This document shows positions 51,836-60,785 of a DNA stretch of 64,000 nt, one piece after another. Under the pieces are notes generated by a model. It saw only the letters and a list, made by a program, of their open reading frames with translations. It was not told the origin of the DNA and ran no database searches. The position numbers and the translations under genes were made by a program. The stretch lies in contig DATNQM010000018.1 of assembly GCA_036704045.1 (NCBI GenBank), positions 124,001-188,000 of the forward strand, written 5' to 3'. Numbering within the stretch: the stretch's first letter is position 1; each line of letters begins with the position of its first letter. Source of the stretch: Ancylothrix sp036704045. Its GTDB lineage: Bacteria > Cyanobacteriota > Cyanobacteriia > Cyanobacteriales > Oscillatoriaceae.

Positions 51836-52429
51836 ATGCTGTGGCCTTATATTACTCCTGGCATTCCTGATGATTTATTTGAACGATTGCCTGGAATTCC
51901 CCTAAGCAAAAGGGAAGTGCGTCTACTAATCCTCTCTCACCTCCGCCTCAAACCCGACAGCGTAGTTTGGGATATTGGCGCCGGCACCGGCACCATCCCC
52001 GTAGAGGCCGGTTTATTATGTCCCAAGGGACGTATTATTGCCGTTGAGCGAGACGAAGAAGTAGCCAGTTTGATACAGCGCAACTGTGAACGCTTTGGCG
52101 TTAAAAACGTAGAAATCATCACCGGCAGCGCCCCAGAATGCCTCAAAGACTTGCCAGAAAAACCCCAGCGAGTTTGCATAGAAGGCGGACGTCCCATTAA
52201 AGCCATTTTGCAAGAAGTATGGCGATATTTGCATCCCAATGGTCGCATCGTCGCCACCGCCGGAAACCTGGAAAGTCTCTATGCAATTTCTGCTAATTTT
52301 TCCGAGTTACAACTAAGAAACATCGAAGTTGTCCAGTGTGGAGTAAACCGTGTCGAATCTCGCGGTATCCATCAAGTTTTTGCTGCTGTTGATCCCATAT
52401 TTATTTTGAGTGGTGAAAAACTAGATTGA
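51836..52429 (+). CDS. cbiT: CbiT, cobalt-precorrin-6B C15-methyltransferase (decarboxylating)
   Basis: Transfers a methyl group from S-adenosylmethionine to C15 of the corrin precursor with loss of a carboxyl group in cobalamin synthesis. The 197-residue protein shows GIPLSKREVRLLILSHL, the AdoMet loop VVWDIGAGTGTIPVEAG (about residues 44-60), AVERDEE, GSAPECLKDL and a C-terminal VNRVESRGIHQV. It is a stand-alone CbiT, not a CobL fusion. No other B12 gene is nearby, so the pathway must be scattered. Confidence 0.85.
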   Translation: MLWPYITPGIPDDLFERLPGIPLSKREVRLLILSHLRLKPDSVVWDIGAGTGTIPVEAGLLCPKGRIIAVERDEEVASLIQRNCERFGVKNVEIITGSAPECLKDLPEKPQRVCIEGGRPIKAILQEVWRYLHPNGRIVATAGNLESLYAISANFSELQLRNIEVVQCGVNRVESRGIHQVFAAVDPIFILSGEKLD

Positions 52430-52776
52430 AATTTTACGATGCGGTGAGTGCTCAAGCATCACCACCGCAGCAACGATAAGCCCCTGACTGGTAAAAAAAT
52501 CCTTACTAAAAAAGTCCTCACCGATGCTCCTAAGATCACCAAAATATGGGAAATTGGATGAGTTAAGGTTTTGTTAAGTCGGCTTTGCAGGAAAAACCAG
52601 AAGCATCACATTTATGGGGCGCTTCGCCACCTGCGCTAACTTGCCCGTCGCCCTCGCCAACCATTGAAAATCTCAAATAAAAAACTAAAAAAGTTAAATA
52701 AAATACGGTTTTTCAAGGTTAAATTTTTAAGTTTAAATAGTTAATTACATCGCAAACAAAAACATAACAACGTCCT
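52430..52776. other. Intergenic region (347 bp), nothing recognised
   Basis: The spacer between cbiT and cdsA contains CGCTTCGCCACCTGCGC-like GC stretches near 52620 but no clear hairpin or gene. It must carry the cdsA promoter. Confidence 0.4.
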
Positions 52777-53646
52777 ATGCCTTGGCCTCGCATCCTCAGT
52801 GGAATTGTTGGGATCGCTCTTGCTCTGGGGATAACTCTCCTGGGAGGGTGGTATTTTACCCTGGCTTTTGGGGTAATTATTTATCTGGGACAACTTGAAT
52901 ATTTCCAGTTAGTAAGGGCCACCGGCATTGCACCGGCTGGTAAAACAACTTTAGCTGTTTCCCAAGCTTTGTTAATTATTGCCACTTGTTCCTCCAGTTT
53001 GGCAGATGCCGTTTTGCCGGTGGCCGGGACGTTTATTTGTTTTTATCTATTATTTCAACCAAAATTAGCCACTATCGCAGATATTTCAGCGTCGATTTTG
53101 GGGCTATTTTATGGTGGATATTTACCTAGTTATTGGGTGCGCTTACGGGGGTTGGATAGTTCACAATTAAGTAACTTGCCTTTGGGGGGATATTGGCCCC
53201 ATCAAGGGTTAGCGATTCACACTATGCCTCAAGGATTAACTCTTACTTTATTGGGTTTTTTGTGTATTTGGGCAGCCGATATTGGAGCTTATATTTTTGG
53301 TAAATGTTTTGGACGCACGAGACTATCAGAAATTAGCCCGAAAAAGACCGTAGAAGGAGCCTTATTTGGGCTGGCCGGCAGTGTAGTAGTGGCAACAATT
53401 GGTGCTTGGTATTTAGAGTGGCCAGCGTGGCCTTGGTCTGGTATTGCTTTAGGATTGTTAATTGGGATTGCTAGTTTACTTGGAGACTTAACAGAATCGA
53501 TGATGAAACGCGATGCCGGTGTCAAAGATTCGGGGCAGTTAATTCCTGGTCATGGTGGCATTTTAGACCGGGCTGATAGTTATGTTTTTACGGCACCCTT
53601 AATTTATTATTTTGTTACCTTAGTCTTACCATTGCTGCAAAAATAA
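52777..53646 (+). CDS. cdsA: Phosphatidate cytidylyltransferase
   Basis: Makes CDP-diacylglycerol from CTP and phosphatidic acid (EC 2.7.7.41), the precursor of phosphatidylglycerol, in the inner membrane. The 289-residue protein has about seven to eight membrane segments. The family signature VKDSGQLIPGHGGILDRADS (about residues 247-266) is intact, with SMMKRDAG before it. The ATG at 52777 opens a hydrophobic segment. It converges on the DUF2993 gene. Confidence 0.9.
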   Translation: MPWPRILSGIVGIALALGITLLGGWYFTLAFGVIIYLGQLEYFQLVRATGIAPAGKTTLAVSQALLIIATCSSSLADAVLPVAGTFICFYLLFQPKLATIADISASILGLFYGGYLPSYWVRLRGLDSSQLSNLPLGGYWPHQGLAIHTMPQGLTLTLLGFLCIWAADIGAYIFGKCFGRTRLSEISPKKTVEGALFGLAGSVVVATIGAWYLEWPAWPWSGIALGLLIGIASLLGDLTESMMKRDAGVKDSGQLIPGHGGILDRADSYVFTAPLIYYFVTLVLPLLQK

Positions 53647-53694
53647 AAGCTTCTTTGGCTGATAATTGTTAGGAAATATTATTGACCAGGTATT

Positions 53695-54456
53695 TTAAGC
53701 TGGTAAGACGTTTACCTGTCCCCGACAAATTAGTTTATCTGGGAGAAAAGAAACTTCTAAGATATTAACTTCTTGTCCTAAATCGATAGTTAATCCTTCT
53801 AAATTGCTTTCGATGGGGGTGGAGGTTTTTAACTGGGTATTAACAAATTTTAAATACCGGCCTTCCAGAACTTCCAAGCCTGTATTTAATACAAAAGCAA
53901 TCAATTGGCCGGTGGGAGAAATTAATTCACCCTTGAGAATAAGCGACTTAGATTCGATATTAACTTGGGAATTTTTTAAAGCCCAACCGGCCCCCGACTT
54001 ATTTAAGTGTAAAATAGGAGCCAAAAATTCACAAATAGCATTAGCTAACAATGGACTTTTTAAAGATAAATTCAGATGATTTTCCAGTAAAAGTAATTCA
54101 CCCGAAACTGGAATAGGTTCGAGAATTTGTAGAGGTTTGCCTTTGAGAACTTGACCGATATTAATACGAATATTACTGCCGGTGAGGAAAATTTTACCCA
54201 GATGTAAACCTTGATAAACAGCTTGATTGGCACTAACAGTAACAGCCGGAATATAACCTTTTAAAAGTTGCCGGTTTTCCCCTGAAATTTTAACGTGCAA
54301 CTCTTCAACAGTCTCCAGTTGACTTCGTAACCACAACTGCACCGCAGGAGATAAAACTTTGGCAATGAGTTGGGTGGATTTTGAACCTGAATTTGTGTCC
54401 GAGTTCAAACTAGAATCTGGGGTTGAGAAAGGAGAATTAGAACCAGAAGGCATCAT
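53695..54456 (-). CDS. DUF2993 / LmeA-like phospholipid-binding protein
   Basis: The 253-residue protein has a polar, Ser-rich N-terminal 30 residues and then the DUF2993 domain (about 35-250): LSPAVQLWLRSQLETVEELHVKI, GYIPAVTVSANQAVYQGLHLG and NHLNLSLKSPLLANAI. In actinobacteria LmeA of this family binds phospholipid in the periplasm. Here there is no evident signal peptide, so the location is unclear. It lies next to cdsA, a lipid-synthesis gene, but convergent. Confidence 0.75.
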   Translation of the reverse strand: MMPSGSNSPFSTPDSSLNSDTNSGSKSTQLIAKVLSPAVQLWLRSQLETVEELHVKISGENRQLLKGYIPAVTVSANQAVYQGLHLGKIFLTGSNIRINIGQVLKGKPLQILEPIPVSGELLLLENHLNLSLKSPLLANAICEFLAPILHLNKSGAGWALKNSQVNIESKSLILKGELISPTGQLIAFVLNTGLEVLEGRYLKFVNTQLKTSTPIESNLEGLTIDLGQEVNILEVSFLPDKLICRGQVNVLPA

Positions 54457-55191
54457 CGAGTTTCCTTAAAAAAATACAAAATTGGGAAGATAGATTACTC
54501 TGCCAAAAACAAATTAGAGAGAATACATTTTCTATCTGTTGAAAAAGTAGTGCAACCCTATTTGAAGGCAGTTATGGCTAAAGCACAGCTTAGGAAAAGT
54601 AAACAGAAACTAAACCTAACAAATTTTGCCAAACTTGTCACCATTGGTAATAGACTCAAGCCTGACAAAAACAAACACACTTCAGCGAGACTTTTAGAAT
54701 TTAAGCACATAAAATCAAACATTGTAGAAGAAAAACTAGCTCAGAATCGATAGAGATGCAGATTAAACTTTAGTCAAAATCTCAACTATCCTCGAAAACA
54801 ACGTCAGCAATGGCCACACCCCAGCAGATAGGTGATATAATTAGACCAGGTAGAAAAACAGTAAGCAAGATCCATTTATTGACAAAACCCCTCACAACAG
54901 CCTAGCTTTGACCTTCAACAGCAAAAACATCAAACAGCCAAAGACATTGAGGCTTTTTCAACACTGGAGCAAAGAACTAAAACCGAACACAAAAACCCAC
55001 TTCAGGTTGACTGGGCAGATAATTTGCCAAAAAAACTCACTCTCGCAAAGCTGACTGATAAAATTATCCAACCCAATAAAAAAGACTAGGCATCCTTTTA
55101 ACCATCCCTCTTGTAATATTTGTACATACTCTGTGTTAAAAACGCAGAAGAACCTTGTACCTAGATACCAGAGATATTAAGCCGTTGGATC
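54457..55191. other. Intergenic region (735 bp), no firm gene
   Basis: One weak frame at 54574-54753 would give a 59-residue Lys/Asn-rich basic peptide with no ribosome site; I do not call it. No hairpin or repeat stands out. The promoter of the downstream pseudouridine synthase gene must lie here. Confidence 0.4.
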
Positions 55192-55983
55192 GTGGAAGAA
55201 AGACTGCAAAAAATCCTCTCTCAGTGGGGCATAGCCTCCCGCCGTCAAGCCGAAAAAATGATCCTTGACGGACGGGTAAAGCTAAATGGCCAACCCGGAG
55301 AAATTGGCCAAAGAGCCAATCCTGAACGCGATCAGATAGAAGTTGATGGGGTGTTGTTAACACCGGCACACCGTCCTCAGTTAGTGTATTTACTACTCCA
55401 CAAGCCCAAAGGCGTTGTTTCCACCTGTAGCGATCCTCAAGGCCGTCCAACAGTATTGGAACTAATGCCAGAGTCTTTAGCGAGAGGTCAAGGGTTGCAT
55501 CCCATTGGAAGGTTAGATAGCGAAACCACCGGTGCATTATTACTTAGCAACGATGGCGAATTAACTTTTGGTTTGACCCATCCCCGACACGGCATCCCCA
55601 AAACCTACGAAGTTCTGGTCAAAGGGCATCCCCCAGAAAAAGTGTTAAAAGACTGGAGAGAAGGCATCATGCTGGAAGGAAAAAAAACTCGACAAGCCAG
55701 TGTGTGCCAGATCAAAGCCTATCCGGGTACAACACTTTTGCAAGTAATTCTGAAAGAGGGAAGAAACAGACAAATAAGAAAAGTTGCCGAACAGTTAGGA
55801 TATCCTGTGATAAATTTACACCGCACCGCCATTGGCCCAATTTTACTGAAACCCCCAGGAGAACCGATCTTGCCGGTGGGGAAATATCGCCTTCTAAAAA
55901 AATTTGAGTTGCAGTTTTTACAAAGCCAACTCGAAGTAACATCAGTAAGTGTTCCTACAGAAGTTGAGGAGCAAACCTTATGA
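55192..55983 (+). CDS. rRNA pseudouridine synthase, RluB/RsuA type
   Basis: Converts a uridine of ribosomal RNA to pseudouridine. The 263-residue protein has an N-terminal S4 RNA-binding domain (residues 2-60, ERLQKILSQWGIASRRQAEKMI) and a catalytic domain (about 65-240). The active-site aspartate is in GRLDSETTGALLL, with LLHKPKGVVSTCSD before it and EGRNRQIRKVAEQLG after. The start is GTG. The stop codon overlaps the ATG of the next gene by four bases, so the pair is translationally coupled. Confidence 0.85.
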   Translation: MEERLQKILSQWGIASRRQAEKMILDGRVKLNGQPGEIGQRANPERDQIEVDGVLLTPAHRPQLVYLLLHKPKGVVSTCSDPQGRPTVLELMPESLARGQGLHPIGRLDSETTGALLLSNDGELTFGLTHPRHGIPKTYEVLVKGHPPEKVLKDWREGIMLEGKKTRQASVCQIKAYPGTTLLQVILKEGRNRQIRKVAEQLGYPVINLHRTAIGPILLKPPGEPILPVGKYRLLKKFELQFLQSQLEVTSVSVPTEVEEQTL

Positions 55984-56780
55984 AGAAAAATAAAAATAAA
56001 GTTATACCGAATTTGGTACAAGAGCGCCAAGAAAAACTTGATAGTCTCGGCGCAGAGTTGCGGCGAGTGCGCCAGCAACAGGAACTTTCTATCGAGGAAG
56101 TTTCGGCCAGAACAATGATCGGCGTAAGAATATTGCAAGCTATTGAAGAAGCTAATTTGCAAGAGTTACCCGAACCAATCTACATCCAGGGCTTTATCCG
56201 CAAGTTTGCCAATGCCCTAGGGTTGAATGGGGCAACTTTTGCCTCAGATTTTCCCACCGAAACCAATATGCGCTTGCTAAATTATGGCTCGTGGATTCCG
56301 TTGCCAGGAGTCCAATTGCGACCGATTCATCTTTACGCTATTTACGTTTTGTTGATCGTGAGTTCCGTACAAGGTTTATCTTATATGGTGAACCGTTCAG
56401 CTATTCAAGCGTCAAATTTGCAAGACATCTCTGAACCAGTCAGTGAGAATTTGTTGGGGCCAAAACCCACACCAGCCACTCAACTCACCGCTATGGCAGC
56501 CTCTAGCCAAAATTCCTCAAAAACAGTGAGTGAGGATAAAGGACAGGTACGCATTGGTTTAACTTTAAAAGCTGAATCTTGGATTGAAGTGGAAGCTGAT
56601 GGCAAAACGGCTTTTGAGGGAATGTTGCCCCAAGGAACTCAGCGCACTTGGTTTGCAAAAGAACAGTTAATTGTGCGGGCCGGTAATGCGGGAGGTGTTT
56701 TGGTGGCTGTTAACAACGGACAAGCAAAACAAATGGGGGCCCCTGGAAAAGTTGAAGAACTGCGAGTTAAAGCGAATTAA
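55980..56780 (+). CDS. RodZ-like helix-turn-helix membrane protein
   Basis: A 266-residue single-pass membrane protein. The N-terminal HTH_25 domain (about residues 20-85, LGAELRRVRQQQELSIEEVSART, then YIQGFIRKFANALGL) is followed by a membrane helix (about 122-138), a variable linker and a C-terminal DUF4115 domain (VRIGLTLKAESWIEVEADGKTAFEGML). This is the layout of RodZ, which links MreB filaments to the cell-wall machinery. The start overlaps the stop of the pseudouridine synthase gene. A strong terminator follows. Confidence 0.85.
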   Translation: MKKNKNKVIPNLVQERQEKLDSLGAELRRVRQQQELSIEEVSARTMIGVRILQAIEEANLQELPEPIYIQGFIRKFANALGLNGATFASDFPTETNMRLLNYGSWIPLPGVQLRPIHLYAIYVLLIVSSVQGLSYMVNRSAIQASNLQDISEPVSENLLGPKPTPATQLTAMAASSQNSSKTVSEDKGQVRIGLTLKAESWIEVEADGKTAFEGMLPQGTQRTWFAKEQLIVRAGNAGGVLVAVNNGQAKQMGAPGKVEELRVKAN

Positions 56781-56794
56781 TTTTATTGAGTTTT

Positions 56795-56825
56795 AGGCTG
56801 GCTTTAGCCAGCCTATTTTTTTTAG
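56795..56825. terminator. Intrinsic terminator shared by convergent genes
   Basis: AGGCTGGC-TTTA-GCCAGCCT (56795-56814) followed by a long T-run. It is 14 bases after the RodZ-like stop and just past the first malQ stop on the other strand. Confidence 0.9.
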
Positions 56826-58315
56826 CGGCCGTAAATTTGGGTAAGTTTTTTGAGGCGGGATGTTAGTTCAGGGTTAAAGTCTTTGTCCTGGTATCGCCAT
56901 TCCCAATTGCCCTCGGCTTTCCCCGGATAGTTCATGCGGCCAATGGTTCCTAAGCCGAAGATATCTTGTAAGGGAATAATAGCTTGATTGGCAACGGAAC
57001 TGAGGGCTAGACGAATGAGATCCCAATTTATGCCATCGGGGCCATTACAACCCAGGTAGTCGAGGACGTTTTGTTTTTCCGTTTCGCCAAGTTGGTTAAA
57101 CCAGCCCACTGTCGTATCGTTATCGTGGGTGCCGGTGTAAATCACGCTATTGCGGGAAATATTAAAGGGCAAATAGGGATTATCGGTGCCCCCGCCAAAG
57201 GCAAAATGTAAGATTTTCATGCCTGGTAGTTCAAATTTATCGCGCAAGGCTTCTACTTCTGGGGTGATGATCCCCAAGTCTTCGGCCATGACAGATAATT
57301 TTCCTAGTTTTTCGTTCAAAACTTCAAAAAGTTCGTCGCCTGGTGCTTTTACCCATTCGCCATTGATGGCTGTGGTTTCGCCTTGGGGAACGGCCCAATA
57401 TGCCTCAAAGCCTCGAAAATGGTCAATGCGGATGATATCGACATATTCCAGCATGACTTCAAAGCGTTTTATCCACCAGTCAAAGTTTGTTTTTTGTAGG
57501 TTGTCCCAGTTATAAACGGGATTGCCCCAAAGTTGGCCGGTGTTGCTGAAATAATCGGGGGGAACACCGGCGACTAAAGATGGGAGGCTGGTTTCTTCGT
57601 CTAAACAAAAAATTTCTGGATGGGCCCACACATCGGCACTATCACCGGCAACATAGATGGGAATATCACCAATAATTTCGATTTTGTTTTCATTGGCGTA
57701 TTTTTTGAGAGCCGACCACTGACGGAAAAAGATAAACTGCACAAAGTTGTGATAGTTTATTTCTTCGCTTAGTTGAAGTTTCCATGCCCCAACGGCTGCC
57801 GGTTCGCGGTGACGAATACCGAGATCCCAAGTATGCCAACTATCTCCTGCGTGAGCAGTTTTGAGAGACATAAAAAGAGCGTAGTCATTTAACCAGTAAA
57901 TTGCCCCTGCACAAAATCTTTGATATTCTTCTTGCAATTTTTGTGGGCAATGGTGGACAAAATTTTGAGAAGCTTTTTGTAGCAAAGGCAGTTTATAGGC
58001 AAAAACTGCTTCAAAATCTACTTTTTCGCTAGGAAAATGAGGAAAATCGGCAATATCATCAGCCGAAAGTAAACCGTCTTCAACCAATAAATCGAGACTA
58101 ATTAAAATTGGGTTGCCGGCCATTGCCGAATAGCACATATAAGGTGAATTTCCGTAGCCGGTGGGGCCCAAAGGTAAAACCTGCCAAAGCTTTTGACCGC
58201 TTTCTCTTAAAAAATCAATAAACTGATAGGCTGGTTTTCCAAGATCCCCGACACCAAACCGACTGGGTAAAGACGTAGGATGTAACAAAATTCCGCTAGT
58301 TCTGGGAAAAGGCAT
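56822..58315 (-). CDS. malQ: 4-alpha-glucanotransferase (GH77), copy 1
   Basis: A 497-residue disproportionating enzyme that moves glucan chains between malto-oligosaccharides (EC 2.4.1.25), acting in glycogen turnover. The catalytic residues look intact: nucleophile Asp in IIRIDHFRGFEAYW, acid/base Glu in VMAEDLGIITPEVEALRDKF, and the third Asp in YTGTHDNDTT. SGILLHPTSLPSRFGVGDLG is the family opening. Length is typical. It lies 131 bases downstream of a second copy on the same strand. Confidence 0.9.
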   Translation of the reverse strand: MPFPRTSGILLHPTSLPSRFGVGDLGKPAYQFIDFLRESGQKLWQVLPLGPTGYGNSPYMCYSAMAGNPILISLDLLVEDGLLSADDIADFPHFPSEKVDFEAVFAYKLPLLQKASQNFVHHCPQKLQEEYQRFCAGAIYWLNDYALFMSLKTAHAGDSWHTWDLGIRHREPAAVGAWKLQLSEEINYHNFVQFIFFRQWSALKKYANENKIEIIGDIPIYVAGDSADVWAHPEIFCLDEETSLPSLVAGVPPDYFSNTGQLWGNPVYNWDNLQKTNFDWWIKRFEVMLEYVDIIRIDHFRGFEAYWAVPQGETTAINGEWVKAPGDELFEVLNEKLGKLSVMAEDLGIITPEVEALRDKFELPGMKILHFAFGGGTDNPYLPFNISRNSVIYTGTHDNDTTVGWFNQLGETEKQNVLDYLGCNGPDGINWDLIRLALSSVANQAIIPLQDIFGLGTIGRMNYPGKAEGNWEWRYQDKDFNPELTSRLKKLTQIYGR

Positions 58316-58446
58316 AGGTGACGAGGTTATTGCTGATTAGGTAGTGTCTAAAAAGTAGGGGATGCTGTTAGAGGGGGAAGCAGTCCGCTAATGGGAGAAG
58401 TTGGAACAGGAGGCATCTTGAGGACGCAGAAATGAGAATTTACGTT

Positions 58447-59931
58447 TTAATAAAACCGGCCATAAATTTCAGCTAAGTTACGCAGACGACTGCTAAGGTT
58501 TTTTGTGAGGACTCCTGGGGTATAACGCCATCCCCAATTGCCTTCTCCTATGCCGGGGGTGTTCATTCTTCCTTCTCTTCCAATTCCTAAAACATCTTGT
58601 AAAGGAATAATTGCCCAATCTGCCACTGAAGATGTAATGACGCGAATGGCATCCCAATGAATTTCGGAAAGATTGTATTGTCCTAGATAGTTGAGGAAAT
58701 TATTTTTTTCAAAGTCTGGCAAATCACTTAACCAACCTAGGGTAGTGTCGTTATCGTGGGTGCCGGTATAGGCTACACAGTTGCGCGGGTAGTTGTGGGG
58801 TAAATAGGCATTTCCCCAACCAGAAGCAAAGGCAAAATGTAAGATTTTCATGCCGGGTAAGTGGAATTTGTCGCGCAAGGCTTCGACTTCTGGGGTAATA
58901 ATTCCTAAGTCTTCGGCGACAACGGGTAGCCGGCCTAGTTGTTCTTCGATAGATTGAAAAAAGCCTTCACTGGGCCCTTTTATCCACCGGCCGTTCATGG
59001 CTGTGCTTTCGCCTTGTTTGACAACCCAATAGGACTCAAAGGCCCGGAAATGGTCAATGCGTATCCAGTCTACTGTTTCTAGCATTGCTTGAAAGCGTTC
59101 TACCCACCACTGATAATTTTTTTGCCGTAGCTGATACCAGTTATAGATGGGGTTGCCCCACAGTTGGCCGGTGGCGCTAAAGTAGTCGGGTGGTACTCCT
59201 GCCATTAAGGTTGAGTTGCCGGTTTGGGGATGCAAACAAAAGTTTTCTGGATGGGCCCACACATCGGCGCTATCATGGGCAACATAAATGGGCAAATCTC
59301 CCAAAATTTGGATTTTTCGGTCGTTGGTATAGCGTTTGAGGTAGCCCCATTGCCGAAAAAATTCAAATTGTTGATATTTTATGAAGTTTATTTCTACTTC
59401 TAGTAGCATCCTACACGCCTTAAGCGCTTCGGGTTCTCGGTCTCGCAGTGCTGGGTTCCACCCATTCCAGTTTTTACCTCGGTTCATTTGCTTAATTGCC
59501 ATGAATAAGGCATAGTCTTCTAGCCAAGTTTCATGGTGTTGACAAAAGGTTTTAAATTCTTCTTGGGGTTGGTTTTGAAAGTTTTCAAAGGCTTTCCAAA
59601 ACAAGTTTATTTTGTAGTTGATGACGCGATCATAATCTACGCTGTCTTTGGGAAACTGTGGTGGTTTGGCTATGTCTTGATGGCTTAGTAAGCCTTTTTC
59701 TTGTAGAATTTGTGGACTAATTAGTAATGCGTTCCCGGCCATTGCTGAATAGGAGGCATAGGGGGAGTTTCCGTGACCTGTTGGCCCTAATGGCAATATC
59801 TGCCAAATTCTTTGTCCGCTTTCTACTAAAAAATCAATAAATTTATAGGCTTCTGGCCCTAAGTCTCCTATGCCAAAAGGACTTGGCAGGGAGGTGGGGT
59901 GTAGCAAAATGCCGCTGGCTCTGTGGGGCAT
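58447..59931 (-). CDS. malQ: 4-alpha-glucanotransferase (GH77), copy 2
   Basis: A 494-residue paralogue of the neighbouring enzyme, collinear along its full length. Catalytic residues are again present (WIRIDHFRAFESYW; VVAEDLGIITPEV; YTGTHDNDTT). The two are clearly diverged, so the duplication is not recent, or selection for distinct functions has acted. The order (copy 2 upstream, copy 1 downstream, 131-base gap) suggests one transcript. Different chain-length preferences are possible but unproven. Confidence 0.9.
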   Translation of the reverse strand: MPHRASGILLHPTSLPSPFGIGDLGPEAYKFIDFLVESGQRIWQILPLGPTGHGNSPYASYSAMAGNALLISPQILQEKGLLSHQDIAKPPQFPKDSVDYDRVINYKINLFWKAFENFQNQPQEEFKTFCQHHETWLEDYALFMAIKQMNRGKNWNGWNPALRDREPEALKACRMLLEVEINFIKYQQFEFFRQWGYLKRYTNDRKIQILGDLPIYVAHDSADVWAHPENFCLHPQTGNSTLMAGVPPDYFSATGQLWGNPIYNWYQLRQKNYQWWVERFQAMLETVDWIRIDHFRAFESYWVVKQGESTAMNGRWIKGPSEGFFQSIEEQLGRLPVVAEDLGIITPEVEALRDKFHLPGMKILHFAFASGWGNAYLPHNYPRNCVAYTGTHDNDTTLGWLSDLPDFEKNNFLNYLGQYNLSEIHWDAIRVITSSVADWAIIPLQDVLGIGREGRMNTPGIGEGNWGWRYTPGVLTKNLSSRLRNLAEIYGRFY

Positions 59932-60104
59932 ATCCTTGCTGATTCCTCTGTATTCTACCCGTAAATCTTATACTTTTTGAAGCACTAGGCTATCATTCCT
60001 AGGTTTTAATTTTTATTTGCTGTTCTTCTACTGTTAGGATCTTACGGTTACAGATTGTGGACGTTATGTTGTCCTAAATCTAAATATCTCAAATTTAAAA
60101 TTCT

Positions 60105-60539
60105 ATGACTTATCGTAATCCTGTCCCGACAGTCGATATTATTATTGAGCTTGTTGATCGTCCTTCAAGACCGGTGGTTTTGATTGAACGTCTCAATCCT
60201 CCTCACGGTTGGGCTCTTCCGGGGGGTTTTGTGGATTATGGTGAGCCGGTTGAGGTGGCTGCTCGTCGTGAGGCTGCTGAGGAAACTGGGTTAAATGTAG
60301 AGCTTATTGAGCAGTTTTGTGTGTATTCTGATCCGCAGCGTGACCCTCGTCAGCACACTCTGAGTGTGGTTTTTATTGCTGCTGCTAAGGGTGAACCCTA
60401 TGCGGCTGATGATGCAAAAAATTTGGGGCTTTTTGAGTTTTATTCTCTACCTGCTGTTTTGTGTTTTGACCATGAGCGGATTTTGCGCGACTATTGGTTT
60501 TACCGGCATTACGGAGTTCGCCCTCGTCTAGGCTTTTAA
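60105..60539 (+). CDS. Nudix hydrolase
   Basis: A 144-residue hydrolase of nucleoside diphosphate derivatives. The Nudix box GGFVDYGEPVEVAARREAAEETGL region fits Gx5Ex7REUxEExGU fully. The head VDIIIELVDRPSRPVVLIERLNPPHGWALPGG resembles ADP-ribose pyrophosphatase-like proteins. The substrate is not certain. It is divergent from the malQ pair and alone. Confidence 0.85.
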   Translation: MTYRNPVPTVDIIIELVDRPSRPVVLIERLNPPHGWALPGGFVDYGEPVEVAARREAAEETGLNVELIEQFCVYSDPQRDPRQHTLSVVFIAAAKGEPYAADDAKNLGLFEFYSLPAVLCFDHERILRDYWFYRHYGVRPRLGF

Positions 60540-60785
60540 TTTGCATATTTTGCAGACAGTTTAAATGGGCGGTTAATGCGGTTTTGGGCTTAATAAGTTA
60601 GTGATTGCGTTAGTTTGAATTGAGAATTTTTTATTATTAAATTTTTTGTTGTTGCGAATTAAATTTTAACAATAAAAATTTGTTTTTGTATTTCAAAAAC
60701 TTATGTTTTTTGAATTGACTTTTTTTTTCAAAAAGCTGCTAATTTATTTAAGGAGTTAATTGCAATTATTTGTCAATAGGTTGTT

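Noticed and set aside
54550..54753. Lys-rich frame of 59-67 codons
   Set aside because: GTG or internal ATG start without ribosome site in A-rich DNA; composition is what A-rich spacer would give by chance. A real small basic protein cannot be excluded.
60641..60785. Pho box upstream of phnD
   Set aside because: TTAAATTTTAACA is only a loose match to the tandem 8-base cyanobacterial Pho box and the DNA is very AT-rich. The inverted repeat TTCAAAAA/TTTTTGAA at 60692-60714 is equally expected by composition.
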